This document shows, piece after piece, positions 44,298 through 52,577 of a DNA stretch of 64,000 nt. This DNA comes from Actinorhabdospora filicis (lineage in GTDB: Bacteria; Actinomycetota; Actinomycetes; Mycobacteriales; Micromonosporaceae), in NCBI RefSeq assembly GCF_030269765.1, contig NZ_BSTX01000004.1, forward strand, positions 62,001 through 126,000, read 5' to 3'. Every line of letters begins with the position of its first letter. The stretch's first letter is position 1. Below the pieces are notes generated by a model that was not told where the DNA came from, made no database searches, and saw only the letters and a program-made list of their open reading frames with translations. A program made the translations under genes and the position numbers.

Positions 44298-45470
44298 ATG
44301 CCGAAACCACGGATCACCGTCGCCGCGCTCGCCGCCGGGATCTTCACGATCGTCACCGTGGAGATCCTGCCGATCGGGCTGCTCCCGTCGATCGCCGCCG
44401 ATTTCGGCGTCGGGGAGGGCACGGCGGGCCTCGCCATGACCATGCCGGGGCTCGTCGCGGCGGTCGCGGCGCCGGTGGTCACCGTCGCCACGCGGCGGTT
44501 CGAGCGGCGGGCGATGCTGGTGGCGTTGTTGTCGCTGCTGGGGGTGGCGTGCGGGGTGGCGGTGGTGGCGACGTCCTTCTGGGCGCTGCTGGGCTCGCGG
44601 CTGCTGGTGGGGGTCACGATCGGGGGCTTCTGGTCGATCGGGACGGGGCTGGCCCCTCGCCTGGTGCGGGACGGGGGCCGCGCGACGGCGGTGATCTTCG
44701 CGGGCGTCCCGGCGGGCTCGGTGCTGGGCGTGCCGCTGGCGACGATGCTCGGCGAGGCCGCGGGATGGCGGACGTCCGTCGCGCTGCTGGGGGCGTTGAG
44801 CGGGGCCGTCGCGGTGGTCATCGCGCTCGCCTCGCCGCGGCTGCCCGCGGAGACGCCGACGAGCGCCGCCGTCCTCGTGCGGGCACTGCGGAGGAGCCCG
44901 GTGCCGCTGGCGGTGACGGTCCTGGTGGTCCTCGCGCATTTCGGCGCCTACACGTATGTGACGCCGTTGCTGAAGGCCGAGGGGGCCGCGGCCGGTCCGC
45001 TGCTGCTCGTCTACGGCGCCGCGGGGATCGCCGGGAACTTCGCCGCCGGGGCGCTGGGGCACCGCCCGGGGGTGTTCGCGGGGGCGGCGGCGTCGATCGG
45101 GTTGGCGGCGTTGGCGTTGCCGCACGTGCCGCCGGTGGCCGCGCTGGTGGTGTGGGGGTTCGCCTACGGGGCCGTGCCCGCCTGTTCGCAGCACCTGTTC
45201 GCGGCGCGGGCGCCGGGAGAGGCGGCGACCGTTCTGTTCACCGCTTCCTTCCAGGCGACGATGGGGGCCGCCGCGGCGCTGGGCGGTCTGCTCGTGGACG
45301 CCGCGGGCCCGGCGGCCGTCATGACCGCCGCCGCGCCCCTCGCGCTGGCCGCCGCGATGCTCGCCGGGCGCGCCGGGTTGGGGCCGCGCGGGCAGAGCGG
45401 GGGTGTACCCCTCGTCCGAACGGTCAAACGCGAGCCGCCCGTTAAGGCAGTCAAGGCTACTGGCGGGTAG
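44298..45470 (+). CDS. Major facilitator superfamily efflux transporter (DHA1 type)
   Basis: 390 residues with 12 predicted helices. The start MPKPRITVAALAAGIFTIVTVEILPIGLLPSIAADFGVGEG is typical of drug:H+ antiporter-1 proteins of the YdhP/AraJ kind. Motif A-like loop: TRRFERRAMLVAL; RLLVGVTIGGFWSIGTGLAPR is the helix 4 region. Substrate unknown. It is upstream of the CIS regulator by about 190 nt and ends with a short basic tail (VRTVKREPPVKAVKA). Confidence 0.88.
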   Translation: MPKPRITVAALAAGIFTIVTVEILPIGLLPSIAADFGVGEGTAGLAMTMPGLVAAVAAPVVTVATRRFERRAMLVALLSLLGVACGVAVVATSFWALLGSRLLVGVTIGGFWSIGTGLAPRLVRDGGRATAVIFAGVPAGSVLGVPLATMLGEAAGWRTSVALLGALSGAVAVVIALASPRLPAETPTSAAVLVRALRRSPVPLAVTVLVVLAHFGAYTYVTPLLKAEGAAAGPLLLVYGAAGIAGNFAAGALGHRPGVFAGAAASIGLAALALPHVPPVAALVVWGFAYGAVPACSQHLFAARAPGEAATVLFTASFQATMGAAAALGGLLVDAAGPAAVMTAAAPLALAAAMLAGRAGLGPRGQSGGVPLVRTVKREPPVKAVKATGG

Positions 45471-45591
45471 CTCACACCGGCCTCACGCCACCCGACGAAA
45501 CCGGGACGAAAAATCACCCGATCGGCTGTATCTGGCGCGATTCCTGCCCGAAAGTGCCGCCCGATGGGGCCCGGAGAGTCCGCGTTGAGTG

Positions 45592-45606
45592 CACGGATAG
45601 TCCGTG
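45592..45606. promoter_or_regulatory. Inverted repeat before the CIS LuxR-type regulator
   Basis: CACGGA-TAG-TCCGTG (45592-45606) is a perfect 6-bp inverted repeat, 53 nt upstream of the regulator ATG. It may be an operator. A TATGTATG stretch at 45629-45636 could be a -10 element. Confidence 0.45.
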
Positions 45607-45658
45607 AGGGCATTCTGACTCCCTGGCTATGTATGAACGATCTGCCGGGGAGGCGAAC

Positions 45659-46282
45659 ATGAGCCGGGTTTCGGTCTACCTACAGGCGAACGACCCGATC
45701 TGCCGGGCGGGGCTGGCGAGCCAGCTGCGCCCGCGACCTGAGGTCCTCGTTCTCGATGAAGAAGAGTCGGCGCGCGCGGAAGTCGGCGTCGTAGTGAGCG
45801 ACACCGTGGACGCCGAGGCGCTGCGGTCGATGCGCGCGCTGCGGTGCCTGGGGATCCCGCGGCTCGTCGTGGTGGCGGGGCGCATCGACGAGGCGGACCT
45901 CGTCAATGTCATGGAAGTGGGTGTCGCGGGGGTCGTGCGGCGGGCGGAGGCCACCGCCGACCGTCTCGTCTCGGTGATCACCTCGGCGGCCGTGGGCGAG
46001 GGCGCGGTCCCGCCGGACCTGCTCGGCCGGCTGCTGACCCAGGTCGGCCGCCTCCAGCGGCAGGTCCTCGGTCCGCGCGGGCTGGCCTTCTCCGGCCTCG
46101 CCGACCGGGAGATCGAGGTGCTCCGTCTCGTGGCCGAGGGTCTGGACACCGCCGAGATCGCCCGCAAGCTCGCCTACTCCGAGCGCACCATCAAGAACGT
46201 CCTGCACGACGTCACCAGCCGGCTCCAGCTGCGCAACCGGGCACACGCGGTCGCTTACGCGCTGCGGAACGGACTCATCTGA
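45659..46282 (+). CDS. LuxR/NarL-type response regulator-like protein of the CIS locus
   Basis: 207 residues; the ATG at 45659 follows GGGGAGG by 7 nt (an in-frame ATG at 45629 is less favoured). The receiver-like N-domain (SVYLQANDPICRAGLASQL) lacks the clear phospho-acceptor Asp pattern, ending VSDTVDAEALRSM, so it may be an orphan. The C-terminal HTH is standard: SGLADREIEVLRLVAEGLDTAEIARKLAYSERTIKNVLHDVTSRL. The next gene, DUF4255, starts on its stop (TGATG). It likely controls CIS genes. Equivalent genes flank the DUF4255/AAA pair in streptomycete CIS loci. Confidence 0.85.
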   Translation: MSRVSVYLQANDPICRAGLASQLRPRPEVLVLDEEESARAEVGVVVSDTVDAEALRSMRALRCLGIPRLVVVAGRIDEADLVNVMEVGVAGVVRRAEATADRLVSVITSAAVGEGAVPPDLLGRLLTQVGRLQRQVLGPRGLAFSGLADREIEVLRLVAEGLDTAEIARKLAYSERTIKNVLHDVTSRLQLRNRAHAVAYALRNGLI

Positions 46283-46935
46283 TGATCCACGAGGTCGACG
46301 AGGCGTTGCGAACGCTCATCCGGGACGAAGCGCTGCGGGGAACCGACATCGAGGTGGCCTTCGAAGCGCCCACGAAGGACTGGGCGGCCCGGCGCAACGC
46401 GCCGACCGTGAACCTGTACCTCTACGACATCCGCGAGGACCTGCGACGCAAGTCGCGCGGCATGGTCAACGAATACAACACCGACGGGACGGTCGCCGCC
46501 CGGCACCTCCCGCCGCGATACGTCAAGCTCTCGTACCTCCTGACCGCCTGGACGCAGCGGCCCGAGGACGAGCACCGCCTGCTGTCGCTGCTCCTGCTGG
46601 GCTTCATCAAGTACGAGGCGATGCCCAAGCACGTGATGGGCGGCAGCATCGCCGAACTGGGCATGCCCGTGCCCATGACCGTCGCCCTGCCCCCGCCCGA
46701 GGACCGCGCGTTCGCCGACGTGTGGACCGCCCTCGGCGGCGAGCTGAAGCCCTCGCTGGACCTGGTCGTCAGCACGCCCGTCACCGGCGTCCGGTTCCCC
46801 GCCGCGGGTCCCGCCAAGGCCGGTGTCAGCCTGCACGCCGACGGCGACGAGCCCGTCCACCACTCACCCGTCGTGGGCACCGAAGAAGAAGAGGAACCAC
46901 GCGTGGCGATGCGCCGGGAACGGCGGGTCCCGTGA
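46282..46935 (+). CDS. DUF4255 (Afp16-like) CIS tail terminator/cap protein
   Basis: 217 residues. IHEVDEALRTLIRDEALRGTDIEVAFEAPTKDWAARRNAPTVNLYLYDIREDLRR is the DUF4255 signature; VKLSYLLTAWTQRPEDEHRLLSLLLLGFI follows. In Afp/PVC this protein caps tube and sheath and fixes length. Its stop (TGA) overlaps the GTG start of the ATPase (46932). C-terminal 30 residues are acidic/basic and variable. Confidence 0.93.
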   Translation: MIHEVDEALRTLIRDEALRGTDIEVAFEAPTKDWAARRNAPTVNLYLYDIREDLRRKSRGMVNEYNTDGTVAARHLPPRYVKLSYLLTAWTQRPEDEHRLLSLLLLGFIKYEAMPKHVMGGSIAELGMPVPMTVALPPPEDRAFADVWTALGGELKPSLDLVVSTPVTGVRFPAAGPAKAGVSLHADGDEPVHHSPVVGTEEEEEPRVAMRRERRVP

Positions 46936-48947
46936 CCGTAGCCGGACGCGCGCTGCTCCAGCGCCTCATCGCGCTGGAGCAGCGCATTCGCGCCGCGGTG
47001 GCCGCCCGGCGCGCCACCGACCCCAACCCGGACGACCCGTTCCGGGGCCTGTACCTGTCCGACGCGGCCGTCGACGAGCTCCTGGAGACCCCGCGCGACC
47101 CCTACCAGGGCGGCGACCCCGACGACACCGGCGACCCGGCCTCGCGCCTGGCGCTGCTGGCCAAGGGCGCCGGGCTGTCGGCGCTGGACGTCGACCTGCT
47201 GCTGGTCGCGCTCGCCCCCGACGTCGACAGCCGCTTCGAGCAGTTCTACGGCTACCTGAACGACGACGTCACGCGCCGCCGCGCCACGGCGGGCCTGGCG
47301 CTGCGGCTGTGTGGGTACACCGAGGCGGACGCCACGGGCCGCGCGCGGCTCGACGCGGGCGCGCCGCTGGTCCGCACCGGCCTGCTCAATGTCGACGAGC
47401 CGGACCGGCCGTTCCTGTCGCGGACCCTGCGCGTGCCCGACCGCACCGTCGCGCACCTGCTCGGCGACGACCGGGCCGATCCCGACCTCGCCGGGGTCCT
47501 CGCCGGGGACGACCTGACGCGCCTGCCGTCCACGCCCGACTCCGAGCGCCTGGCGCGCGCGGTGGCCACCGGGGTGAACCTGGTGTACCTGCGCGAACGC
47601 ACCGGCGCCAGCGGCCTGGCGTGCGCGGCGGCGGCCTTCGAGGCCAACGGCCTGAGCGTCCTGGGCGTGGACGCCGAACGGCTCGCCACGCTCTCCGAGG
47701 CGCCCCAGCTGATCCGCGCCGTCGTCCGCGAGGCCGTGCTGCGCGGCGCGGGCGTGGCCTGCGGCCCGGTCGACGGGCTCGTCCCGACGAGCATCCTGGA
47801 GGCCTTCGCGGGCGTCCCGGTGCCGCTGGTCCTCTACGGCACCAGCGGCTGGGACCCGCGCTGGAGCCAGCGCCCGCCGCTGCAGTCCGACGCGATGCCG
47901 CTCACCGCCGTTCAGCGCGCCGACATGTGGCGCGACGCCCTCCACGGACGCACCGCACCGCACGTGGACGCCGCGGCGGCCACCGCGCACTTCGTCCTGG
48001 GCGCCCTGGCGGTGCGCCGCGCGGCCGATGCCGCCGACATCGCCGCCCGCGTCGAGGACACCACCGTCGACATCGACCACCTGCGCTACGGCGCGCGCGG
48101 CCAGAACGCCGCCGGGCTCGAACGTCTCGCCCGGCGCATCGAACCCACCGTCGACTGGGCCGACCTGGTCCTGCCCGAGAACGTGCTGGCCGGCCTGAAG
48201 GAACTCGCCGCCCGCGCCCGGCACCGCGACACGGTGCTCGGCGAGTGGCGGATGCGTCCCGGCGGCGGTCGCGGTCGCGGCGTCACCGGCCTGTTCGCCG
48301 GCGACTCCGGGACCGGCAAGACGATGTCGGCCGAGGTCATCGCCACCGGGCTGGGCCTCGACCTGTACACCGTCAACCTCGCCACCGTGGTCGACAAGTA
48401 CATCGGCGAGACCGAGAAGAACCTGGAGCGCATCTTCACCGAGGCCGCCGGCGTCAACGGCGTCCTGCTCTTCGACGAGGCCGACGCGATCTTCGGCAAG
48501 CGCTCCGAGGTGCGCGACGCCCACGACCGCTACGCCAACGTGGAGAGCGCCTACCTGCTCCAGCGGATGGAGACCTTCGACGGGCTGGCGATCCTCGCCA
48601 CGAACCTCCGCGCGAACCTCGACGAGGCCTTCACGCGGCGGCTCGACGTGGTGGTCGACTTCCCCGTCCCGGACGAGAGCCTGCGCCAGCGCCTGTGGGA
48701 GACCTGCCTCGGGCCGCGCGTGCCGCGCGCGTCCGACGTCGACCTGGGTTTCCTGGCGAACAACTTCGAGCTCGCCGGCGGGCACATCAGGTCGGCGGCG
48801 GTGACCTCCGCCTACCTCGCGGCGGAGGCGGCCAGGCCCGTGGGCATGGCCGACGTCATCGGCGCCGTCGCCCGCGAGTACCGCAAGCTGGGCCGCATGT
48901 GCCTGGAACGCGAGTTCGGCCCGTACATGGAGTACGCCGCCGTCTAG
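46932..48947 (+). CDS. CIS AAA+ ATPase (Afp15-like)
   Basis: 671 residues from GTG at 46932 (GTGA overlap with DUF4255). N-terminal half is a winged-helix/helical region with a degenerate AAA-like part. The active AAA+ module is at about 430-640: Walker A LFAGDSGTGKTMSAEVIA (near 456), the pore/sensor TVVDKYIGETEKNLERIF, Walker B GVLLFDEADAIFGKR (near 512), sensor 1 GLAILATNLR and Arg finger region NLDEAFTRRLDVVVDFP. The second-half motor is typical of eCIS. It probably assists assembly or disassembly of the particle. It ends the second CIS operon. Confidence 0.93.
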   Translation: MTVAGRALLQRLIALEQRIRAAVAARRATDPNPDDPFRGLYLSDAAVDELLETPRDPYQGGDPDDTGDPASRLALLAKGAGLSALDVDLLLVALAPDVDSRFEQFYGYLNDDVTRRRATAGLALRLCGYTEADATGRARLDAGAPLVRTGLLNVDEPDRPFLSRTLRVPDRTVAHLLGDDRADPDLAGVLAGDDLTRLPSTPDSERLARAVATGVNLVYLRERTGASGLACAAAAFEANGLSVLGVDAERLATLSEAPQLIRAVVREAVLRGAGVACGPVDGLVPTSILEAFAGVPVPLVLYGTSGWDPRWSQRPPLQSDAMPLTAVQRADMWRDALHGRTAPHVDAAAATAHFVLGALAVRRAADAADIAARVEDTTVDIDHLRYGARGQNAAGLERLARRIEPTVDWADLVLPENVLAGLKELAARARHRDTVLGEWRMRPGGGRGRGVTGLFAGDSGTGKTMSAEVIATGLGLDLYTVNLATVVDKYIGETEKNLERIFTEAAGVNGVLLFDEADAIFGKRSEVRDAHDRYANVESAYLLQRMETFDGLAILATNLRANLDEAFTRRLDVVVDFPVPDESLRQRLWETCLGPRVPRASDVDLGFLANNFELAGGHIRSAAVTSAYLAAEAARPVGMADVIGAVAREYRKLGRMCLEREFGPYMEYAAV

Positions 48948-48969
48948 CTGCCCTTTCGTGCAGTGCCTT

Positions 48970-49001
48970 CGGCTCCGGTGCCCCTTGCGTCACCGGAGCC
49001 G
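48970..49001 (+). promoter_or_regulatory. Perfect stem-loop between the ATPase and DUF4157 genes
   Basis: CGGCTCCGGTG (48970-48980) pairs with CACCGGAGCCG (48991-49001). There is no T-run after it, so it is either a rho-assisted terminator or a processing/attenuation element in a single message for ATPase and DUF4157. Confidence 0.5.
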
Positions 49002-49048
49002 CGGGGCCACCCTGGAAGGTGGAGACACGCGAGGACAGGGGCTTCACG

Positions 49049-49852
49049 ATGCGTGGCAGCGAACACGGACACGACCACGGCTTCGAGACCGAGCACAGTT
49101 CCCGCCCCAAGGGCGACCACCTCGAAGCCACTCCCGACACCGAACTCCTCGGCCAGGCCGCCGCGGCCGGGCGCCGTGACGTCCTCGGCCCGCCCGGAAT
49201 TCTCGGCCTGCAGCGCCTGGCGGGCAACGCCGCCACCTCGGCGGTCATGGAAGAGGAACGCTCTCCCGTGCACGACGTGGTCAACTCCGGCGGCGGCAGC
49301 TCGCTGGACAACGAGACCCGCTCGGACATGGAGGGACGCTTCGGCACGTCCTTCTCCGACGTCAAGGTGCACACCGACGGCGCCGCGCACGCCTCGGCGA
49401 AGTCGGTCAACGCGCAGGCCTACACCGTGGGCAACAACATCGTCTTCCAGAGCGGCAACTACAACCCGGGCAGCGACGCCGGACGCCACATGCTCGCCCA
49501 CGAGCTCACCCACGTCGTCCAGCAGCGCAGCGGGCCCGTCGACGGCAGCGACGCCGGCGGCGGCGTGAAGGTCTCCGACCCCGGCGACCGCTTCGAGCGC
49601 GAGGCCAGCGACAACGCCGACAAGATGATGGCCGAGCCCTCGGTCCAGCGTTGCGGCGACGGCTGCGGCCACGACCACGGCGGCGGCGAGAGCGTGCAGA
49701 CCTACGTCCCCTCGGCCACGGTGCAGCGCGAGGGCGGCGAGGAAGAGGAAGAGACCGCCCAGACCTACGTGCAGCGCGAGGAAGAGGAAGAAGAGACCGC
49801 GCAGACGTACGTCCAGCGTGAGGAAGAGGAAGAGGCGCCCGAGCAGGCGTGA
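49049..49852 (+). CDS. DUF4157 eCIS core-domain protein with metallopeptidase-like HELTH and Glu-rich V-Q-R repeats
   Basis: 267 residues, ATG at 49049. The N-terminus is His-rich (EHGHDHGFETEHSS). PPGILGLQRLAGNAATSAV is the leader tile of eCIS core-domain proteins. The DUF4157 domain covers about 70-165: SSLDNETRSDMEGRFGTSFSDVKVHTD, AQAYTVGNNIVFQSGNYNP and GRHMLAHELTHVVQQRSG, with H-E-x-x-H at about 151-155. The C-tail has CGDGCGHDHGGG, then TAQTYVQREEEEE repeated twice and V-Q-R tiles like those of the 911-residue protein. DUF4157 is the most conserved eCIS-associated domain and is often fused to effectors; here no toxin domain follows. Confidence 0.9.
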   Translation: MRGSEHGHDHGFETEHSSRPKGDHLEATPDTELLGQAAAAGRRDVLGPPGILGLQRLAGNAATSAVMEEERSPVHDVVNSGGGSSLDNETRSDMEGRFGTSFSDVKVHTDGAAHASAKSVNAQAYTVGNNIVFQSGNYNPGSDAGRHMLAHELTHVVQQRSGPVDGSDAGGGVKVSDPGDRFEREASDNADKMMAEPSVQRCGDGCGHDHGGGESVQTYVPSATVQREGGEEEEETAQTYVQREEEEEETAQTYVQREEEEEAPEQA

Positions 49853-50018
49853 CGACCGTCCACCGGCCGCGCGGACGCCCGCGCGGCCCCGTGCCGTGCG
49901 CTCGCCCGTCCGGGCGGCCCGGACGGTCCCCAATCGCTGCCCTCGGCGGCCTACCCGCGCTTGCGTCCCGTGCCCACAATGGATGACCACGAGACCCGCA
50001 CCCCGCGAGGAGGAGCAC

Positions 50019-50390
50019 GTGGCACCCAAGCCGATTCGCCGTGAGAGCGCCGATGCCGTCAAGATCCCGGCGAACCGCTGGCACCGGGTGGAGTGGGGTG
50101 GCGACGCGGTGAACGGCCCCGCGCTCTACCACGCCCTGTTCGCCGCGACCCTCCAGGACGTGACGCCCGGCTCGCAGATCCAGATCCGGACCTTCCACAC
50201 CGCCGACGGGGGCAAGAGCGACCGCACCACCGTCGAGCGCATCGCCACCGACGGCGCCACGTTCATCGACATGTCCGCCGCCGAGGAGCTGCCCGAGGGG
50301 GCCGCGCTCGGGTTCGAGCTGCTCGTGGTCGACGCGGCGCACTCAACGGTGACGCTGGAGCGGGTCGCGCTGACCGGTTACCACTGGTAG
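50019..50390 (+). CDS. Small protein of unknown function next to the CIS locus
   Basis: 123 residues; I chose the GTG at 50019, which follows a GAGGAGGAG run by 3 nt (an upstream in-frame ATG at 49983 would add 12 residues). It is a predicted all-beta domain: KIPANRWHRVEWGGDAVNGPALYHALFAATLQDVTPGSQIQIRTFHTADGG, then LGFELLVVDAAHSTVTLERVALTGYHW. Similar to no family I know. The position 167 nt behind DUF4157 and before a terminator pair suggests a CIS component or small cargo. Confidence 0.6.
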   Translation: MAPKPIRRESADAVKIPANRWHRVEWGGDAVNGPALYHALFAATLQDVTPGSQIQIRTFHTADGGKSDRTTVERIATDGATFIDMSAAEELPEGAALGFELLVVDAAHSTVTLERVALTGYHW

Positions 50391-50399
50391 AGCACACGT

Positions 50400-50509
50400 A
50401 GAAGGGCCGCCCTCGTCGCACTCCCATCTCAAGGGCGTGAGGACGGCCCTGCCCATCTTGTCGATGGGCACGAGAAGGGCCGCCCTCGTCGCACTCCGAG
50501 GGCGGCCCT
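50400..50509. terminator. Duplicated terminator hairpins between convergent genes
   Basis: AGGGCCGCCCTCG pairs with CGAGGGCGGCCCT (50476-50509) as a perfect stem. The left arm plus following bases, AAGGGCCGCCCTCGTCGCAC, recurs at 50402 and 50475. A weaker hairpin made of AGGGCCG/CGGCCCT-like arms occupies 50403-50450. They end the small-protein gene from the left and the dioxygenase-like gene from the right. Confidence 0.7.
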
Positions 50510-50517
50510 GACCACCC

Positions 50518-51396
50518 CTAAACGCGCCGCCACAGCGCGGGGGTCGAGGGAGGCTCCCAGCCGACGATCGCGGTGTGCGCGATCTGGCACACGTAGGACG
50601 CGCCGCCGTAGGTGACCGTGTCGCCCACCCGGTACGAGGTTCCGGCCTGCCAGGTACCACCGGGAGCCGTCGTGGGGCCCGTGGTGGGGCCGGTCGTGGG
50701 CCCGGTGGTCGGCCCGGTGGTCGGACCGGTGGTGGGCCCGTTGACGCTCAGCACGAAGTCGAAGGCGCCGGTCTTGCCCGGGTTGCCCGGCTGCACGTTC
50801 ATCAGCAGCCGCGAGTCGAAGATGGTGTCGGTGGCGTTGCGGGGCTCACCGGGGAAGTACAGCTGCGTGGTGAGGATCGGGCCGCCGGGCGCCTGGACCT
50901 TCACGTGCACGTGCCGCGTCCGGCCGGGGTAGAGGCCGGGGATGATCGTGGTGAGCTCGTAGCGTCCGTCCGGGCCGGAGAACATGTGACCGCGGAACCG
51001 GTAGGTCACGTTGTCGTAGTTCCCCGCGTTGTCGGCCTGCCAGAAGTCCAGCAGCGCGCCGGAGATGCGCTGGCAGTTGCGCCCGAAGACGTACCCGCTG
51101 ATCACCAGCTTCGTGCCCTGCCCGTCGGTGATGTTGGACCGCAGGGGCGAGTTCGGCTTGAAGTAGGGGCCTTCGGTCTGCGAGATGGTCCGGTCGCCGT
51201 CCTGGCACAGCGGTGTCGGGTCCAGGGTCTGCCCGTTCGGGGTCTTCTCGCCGGAGAAGGCCGGCGCGGCGGCCATCACGATGGGCGCGGGCAGCGCGAC
51301 CATGGCGGCCTTCAGCAGCGTCTTGCGGCTCATGCCCGAGCGGGGCTCGGCCGCCGATTCCTCCGCCTGGGCGGGCGTCTGCGAATCGTCCATCAC
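50518..51396 (-). CDS. Secreted intradiol ring-cleavage dioxygenase-like protein with C-terminal carbohydrate-binding-type module
   Basis: 292 residues. SRKTLLKAAMVALPAPIVMAAAP is a signal segment preceded by an Arg-containing head that could be Tat-type. The catalytic domain is residues about 55-215: QTEGPYFKPNSPLRSNITDGQG, FWQADNAGNYDNVTYRFRG and LYPGRTRHVHVKVQAPGG, giving the two Tyr and two His iron ligands. A linker of six T-T-G-P tiles (219-243) leads to WQAGTSYRVGDTVTYGGASYVCQIAHTAIVGWEPPSTPALW, a CBM5/12-type chitin-binding fold. It probably cleaves catechol-like compounds outside the cell while attached to polysaccharide. Ends at a strong hairpin. Confidence 0.85.
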   Translation of the reverse strand: MMDDSQTPAQAEESAAEPRSGMSRKTLLKAAMVALPAPIVMAAAPAFSGEKTPNGQTLDPTPLCQDGDRTISQTEGPYFKPNSPLRSNITDGQGTKLVISGYVFGRNCQRISGALLDFWQADNAGNYDNVTYRFRGHMFSGPDGRYELTTIIPGLYPGRTRHVHVKVQAPGGPILTTQLYFPGEPRNATDTIFDSRLLMNVQPGNPGKTGAFDFVLSVNGPTTGPTTGPTTGPTTGPTTGPTTAPGGTWQAGTSYRVGDTVTYGGASYVCQIAHTAIVGWEPPSTPALWRRV

Positions 51397-51455
51397 GTGT
51401 CTCCTTGCCGGGGGATATCGGGCGGGTCGCCGGGGGATATCAGGCGTGATGAACG

Positions 51456-52325
51456 CTATTCGACGCTCTCGTCCGGGTCGATGGACTCAATCCGGGGAAC
51501 GTGGTGATTTCCGATGGTCTGCCGACGGTAGTCGCCGGGGCTGACACCGGTCTCGCGCCGGAAGAAGCGGCAGAAGTAGGCCGGATCGGTGAACCCGAGG
51601 CTGCGCGAGACCTGCCCGACCGACATCTCGGTCCCCCCGAGCAGGCGGCGCGCCTCCAGGACCCGCTCCTCGCGGATCAGCTGCCCCGGCGTGCGCCCGG
51701 TGACGGTCTTGACGACCTCGGTCAGGTAGCCCACCGAGACGCCCAGCCGCGCCGCGTACGCGCCCACCGACGTCGCCGTCCCGAGGATGCGCGTGAACTC
51801 GCGGACCACGACCGTCGCCCGGTCGGCCTTCCCCGGCACGCACGCCTTGCCGGGCACCCGTCCGGCGCGCACGAGGAAGACGTGCAGGTACGCCTGGAGC
51901 ACGGAGAGGAAGTCGGCCTCCCGCCGCCGGTGCTCCTCCTCCATCTGCGTCATGATCGCGGCGAACTCGCCCGCCTCGCCCGCCGACAACCGCAGCCACG
52001 GCGACAGGCCCTGCCACAGGTCCCGGTCGGCGGGATGGTCGATGAGGAAGGCGTCGGTGAACAGCAGGACCCGCCCGTCCAGCCCCGAGGCCTGCCAGTG
52101 ATGCACCTGCCCCGGCGTGATGAACCCCAGGTGCGGCGGCCGCAGCCGGTGCCCGGCGAAGTCGATGACGTGCGCGCCCTCGCCGCCGGTGACCAGCATG
52201 ACCTCGTAGAAGGTGTGCCGGTGGGGGTAGTCGGCGCGCGATAACGGCCCGATGGTGTCGAAGGTGCCCACCGCGACCGGTACGTCGATGTCGGGGACGC
52301 AAAGGCGGTGCAGGGGGAGGTTCAT
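51456..52325 (-). CDS. AraC-family regulator with cupin sensor domain
   Basis: 289 residues. N-terminal cupin: PHRHTFYEVMLVTGGEGAHVIDFAGHRLRPPHLGFITPGQVHHW. The C-terminal HTH pair (about 185-285) is VGAYAARLGVSVGYLTEVVK then QVSRSLGFTDPAYFCRFFRRETGVSPGDYRRQ. Sits 60 nt upstream, same strand, of the dioxygenase-like gene, so it may control it in response to an aromatic or sugar. Start ATG at 52325. Confidence 0.88.
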   Translation of the reverse strand: MNLPLHRLCVPDIDVPVAVGTFDTIGPLSRADYPHRHTFYEVMLVTGGEGAHVIDFAGHRLRPPHLGFITPGQVHHWQASGLDGRVLLFTDAFLIDHPADRDLWQGLSPWLRLSAGEAGEFAAIMTQMEEEHRRREADFLSVLQAYLHVFLVRAGRVPGKACVPGKADRATVVVREFTRILGTATSVGAYAARLGVSVGYLTEVVKTVTGRTPGQLIREERVLEARRLLGGTEMSVGQVSRSLGFTDPAYFCRFFRRETGVSPGDYRRQTIGNHHVPRIESIDPDESVE

Positions 52326-52577
52326 GCCGGGGACCTCGGAATCGACGGACGCCTTTGGCTGATGGGGACGGGGTCGGAGTGACGGGGGACCGGGTTGCGA
52401 AAGATTCTGTCAACGAGGTTCAAGGAAGAGGTGGACGGGCGCAAGAGGGGTGGATCACCGAATGTCCCGGCCCCGGCGCGCACACCACCGTGCCGCCCGG
52501 GTGGACGTGGCGCGTAGGTTGGCGGCGACGCGAGCCCACGCGTGCCCTCGATCGCCCCGTCGGAGGAGTGCCCACCC

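Noticed and set aside
28985-48947. Type VI secretion system
   Set aside because: No TssJ/L/M membrane complex or ClpV; the ATPase is Afp15-like.
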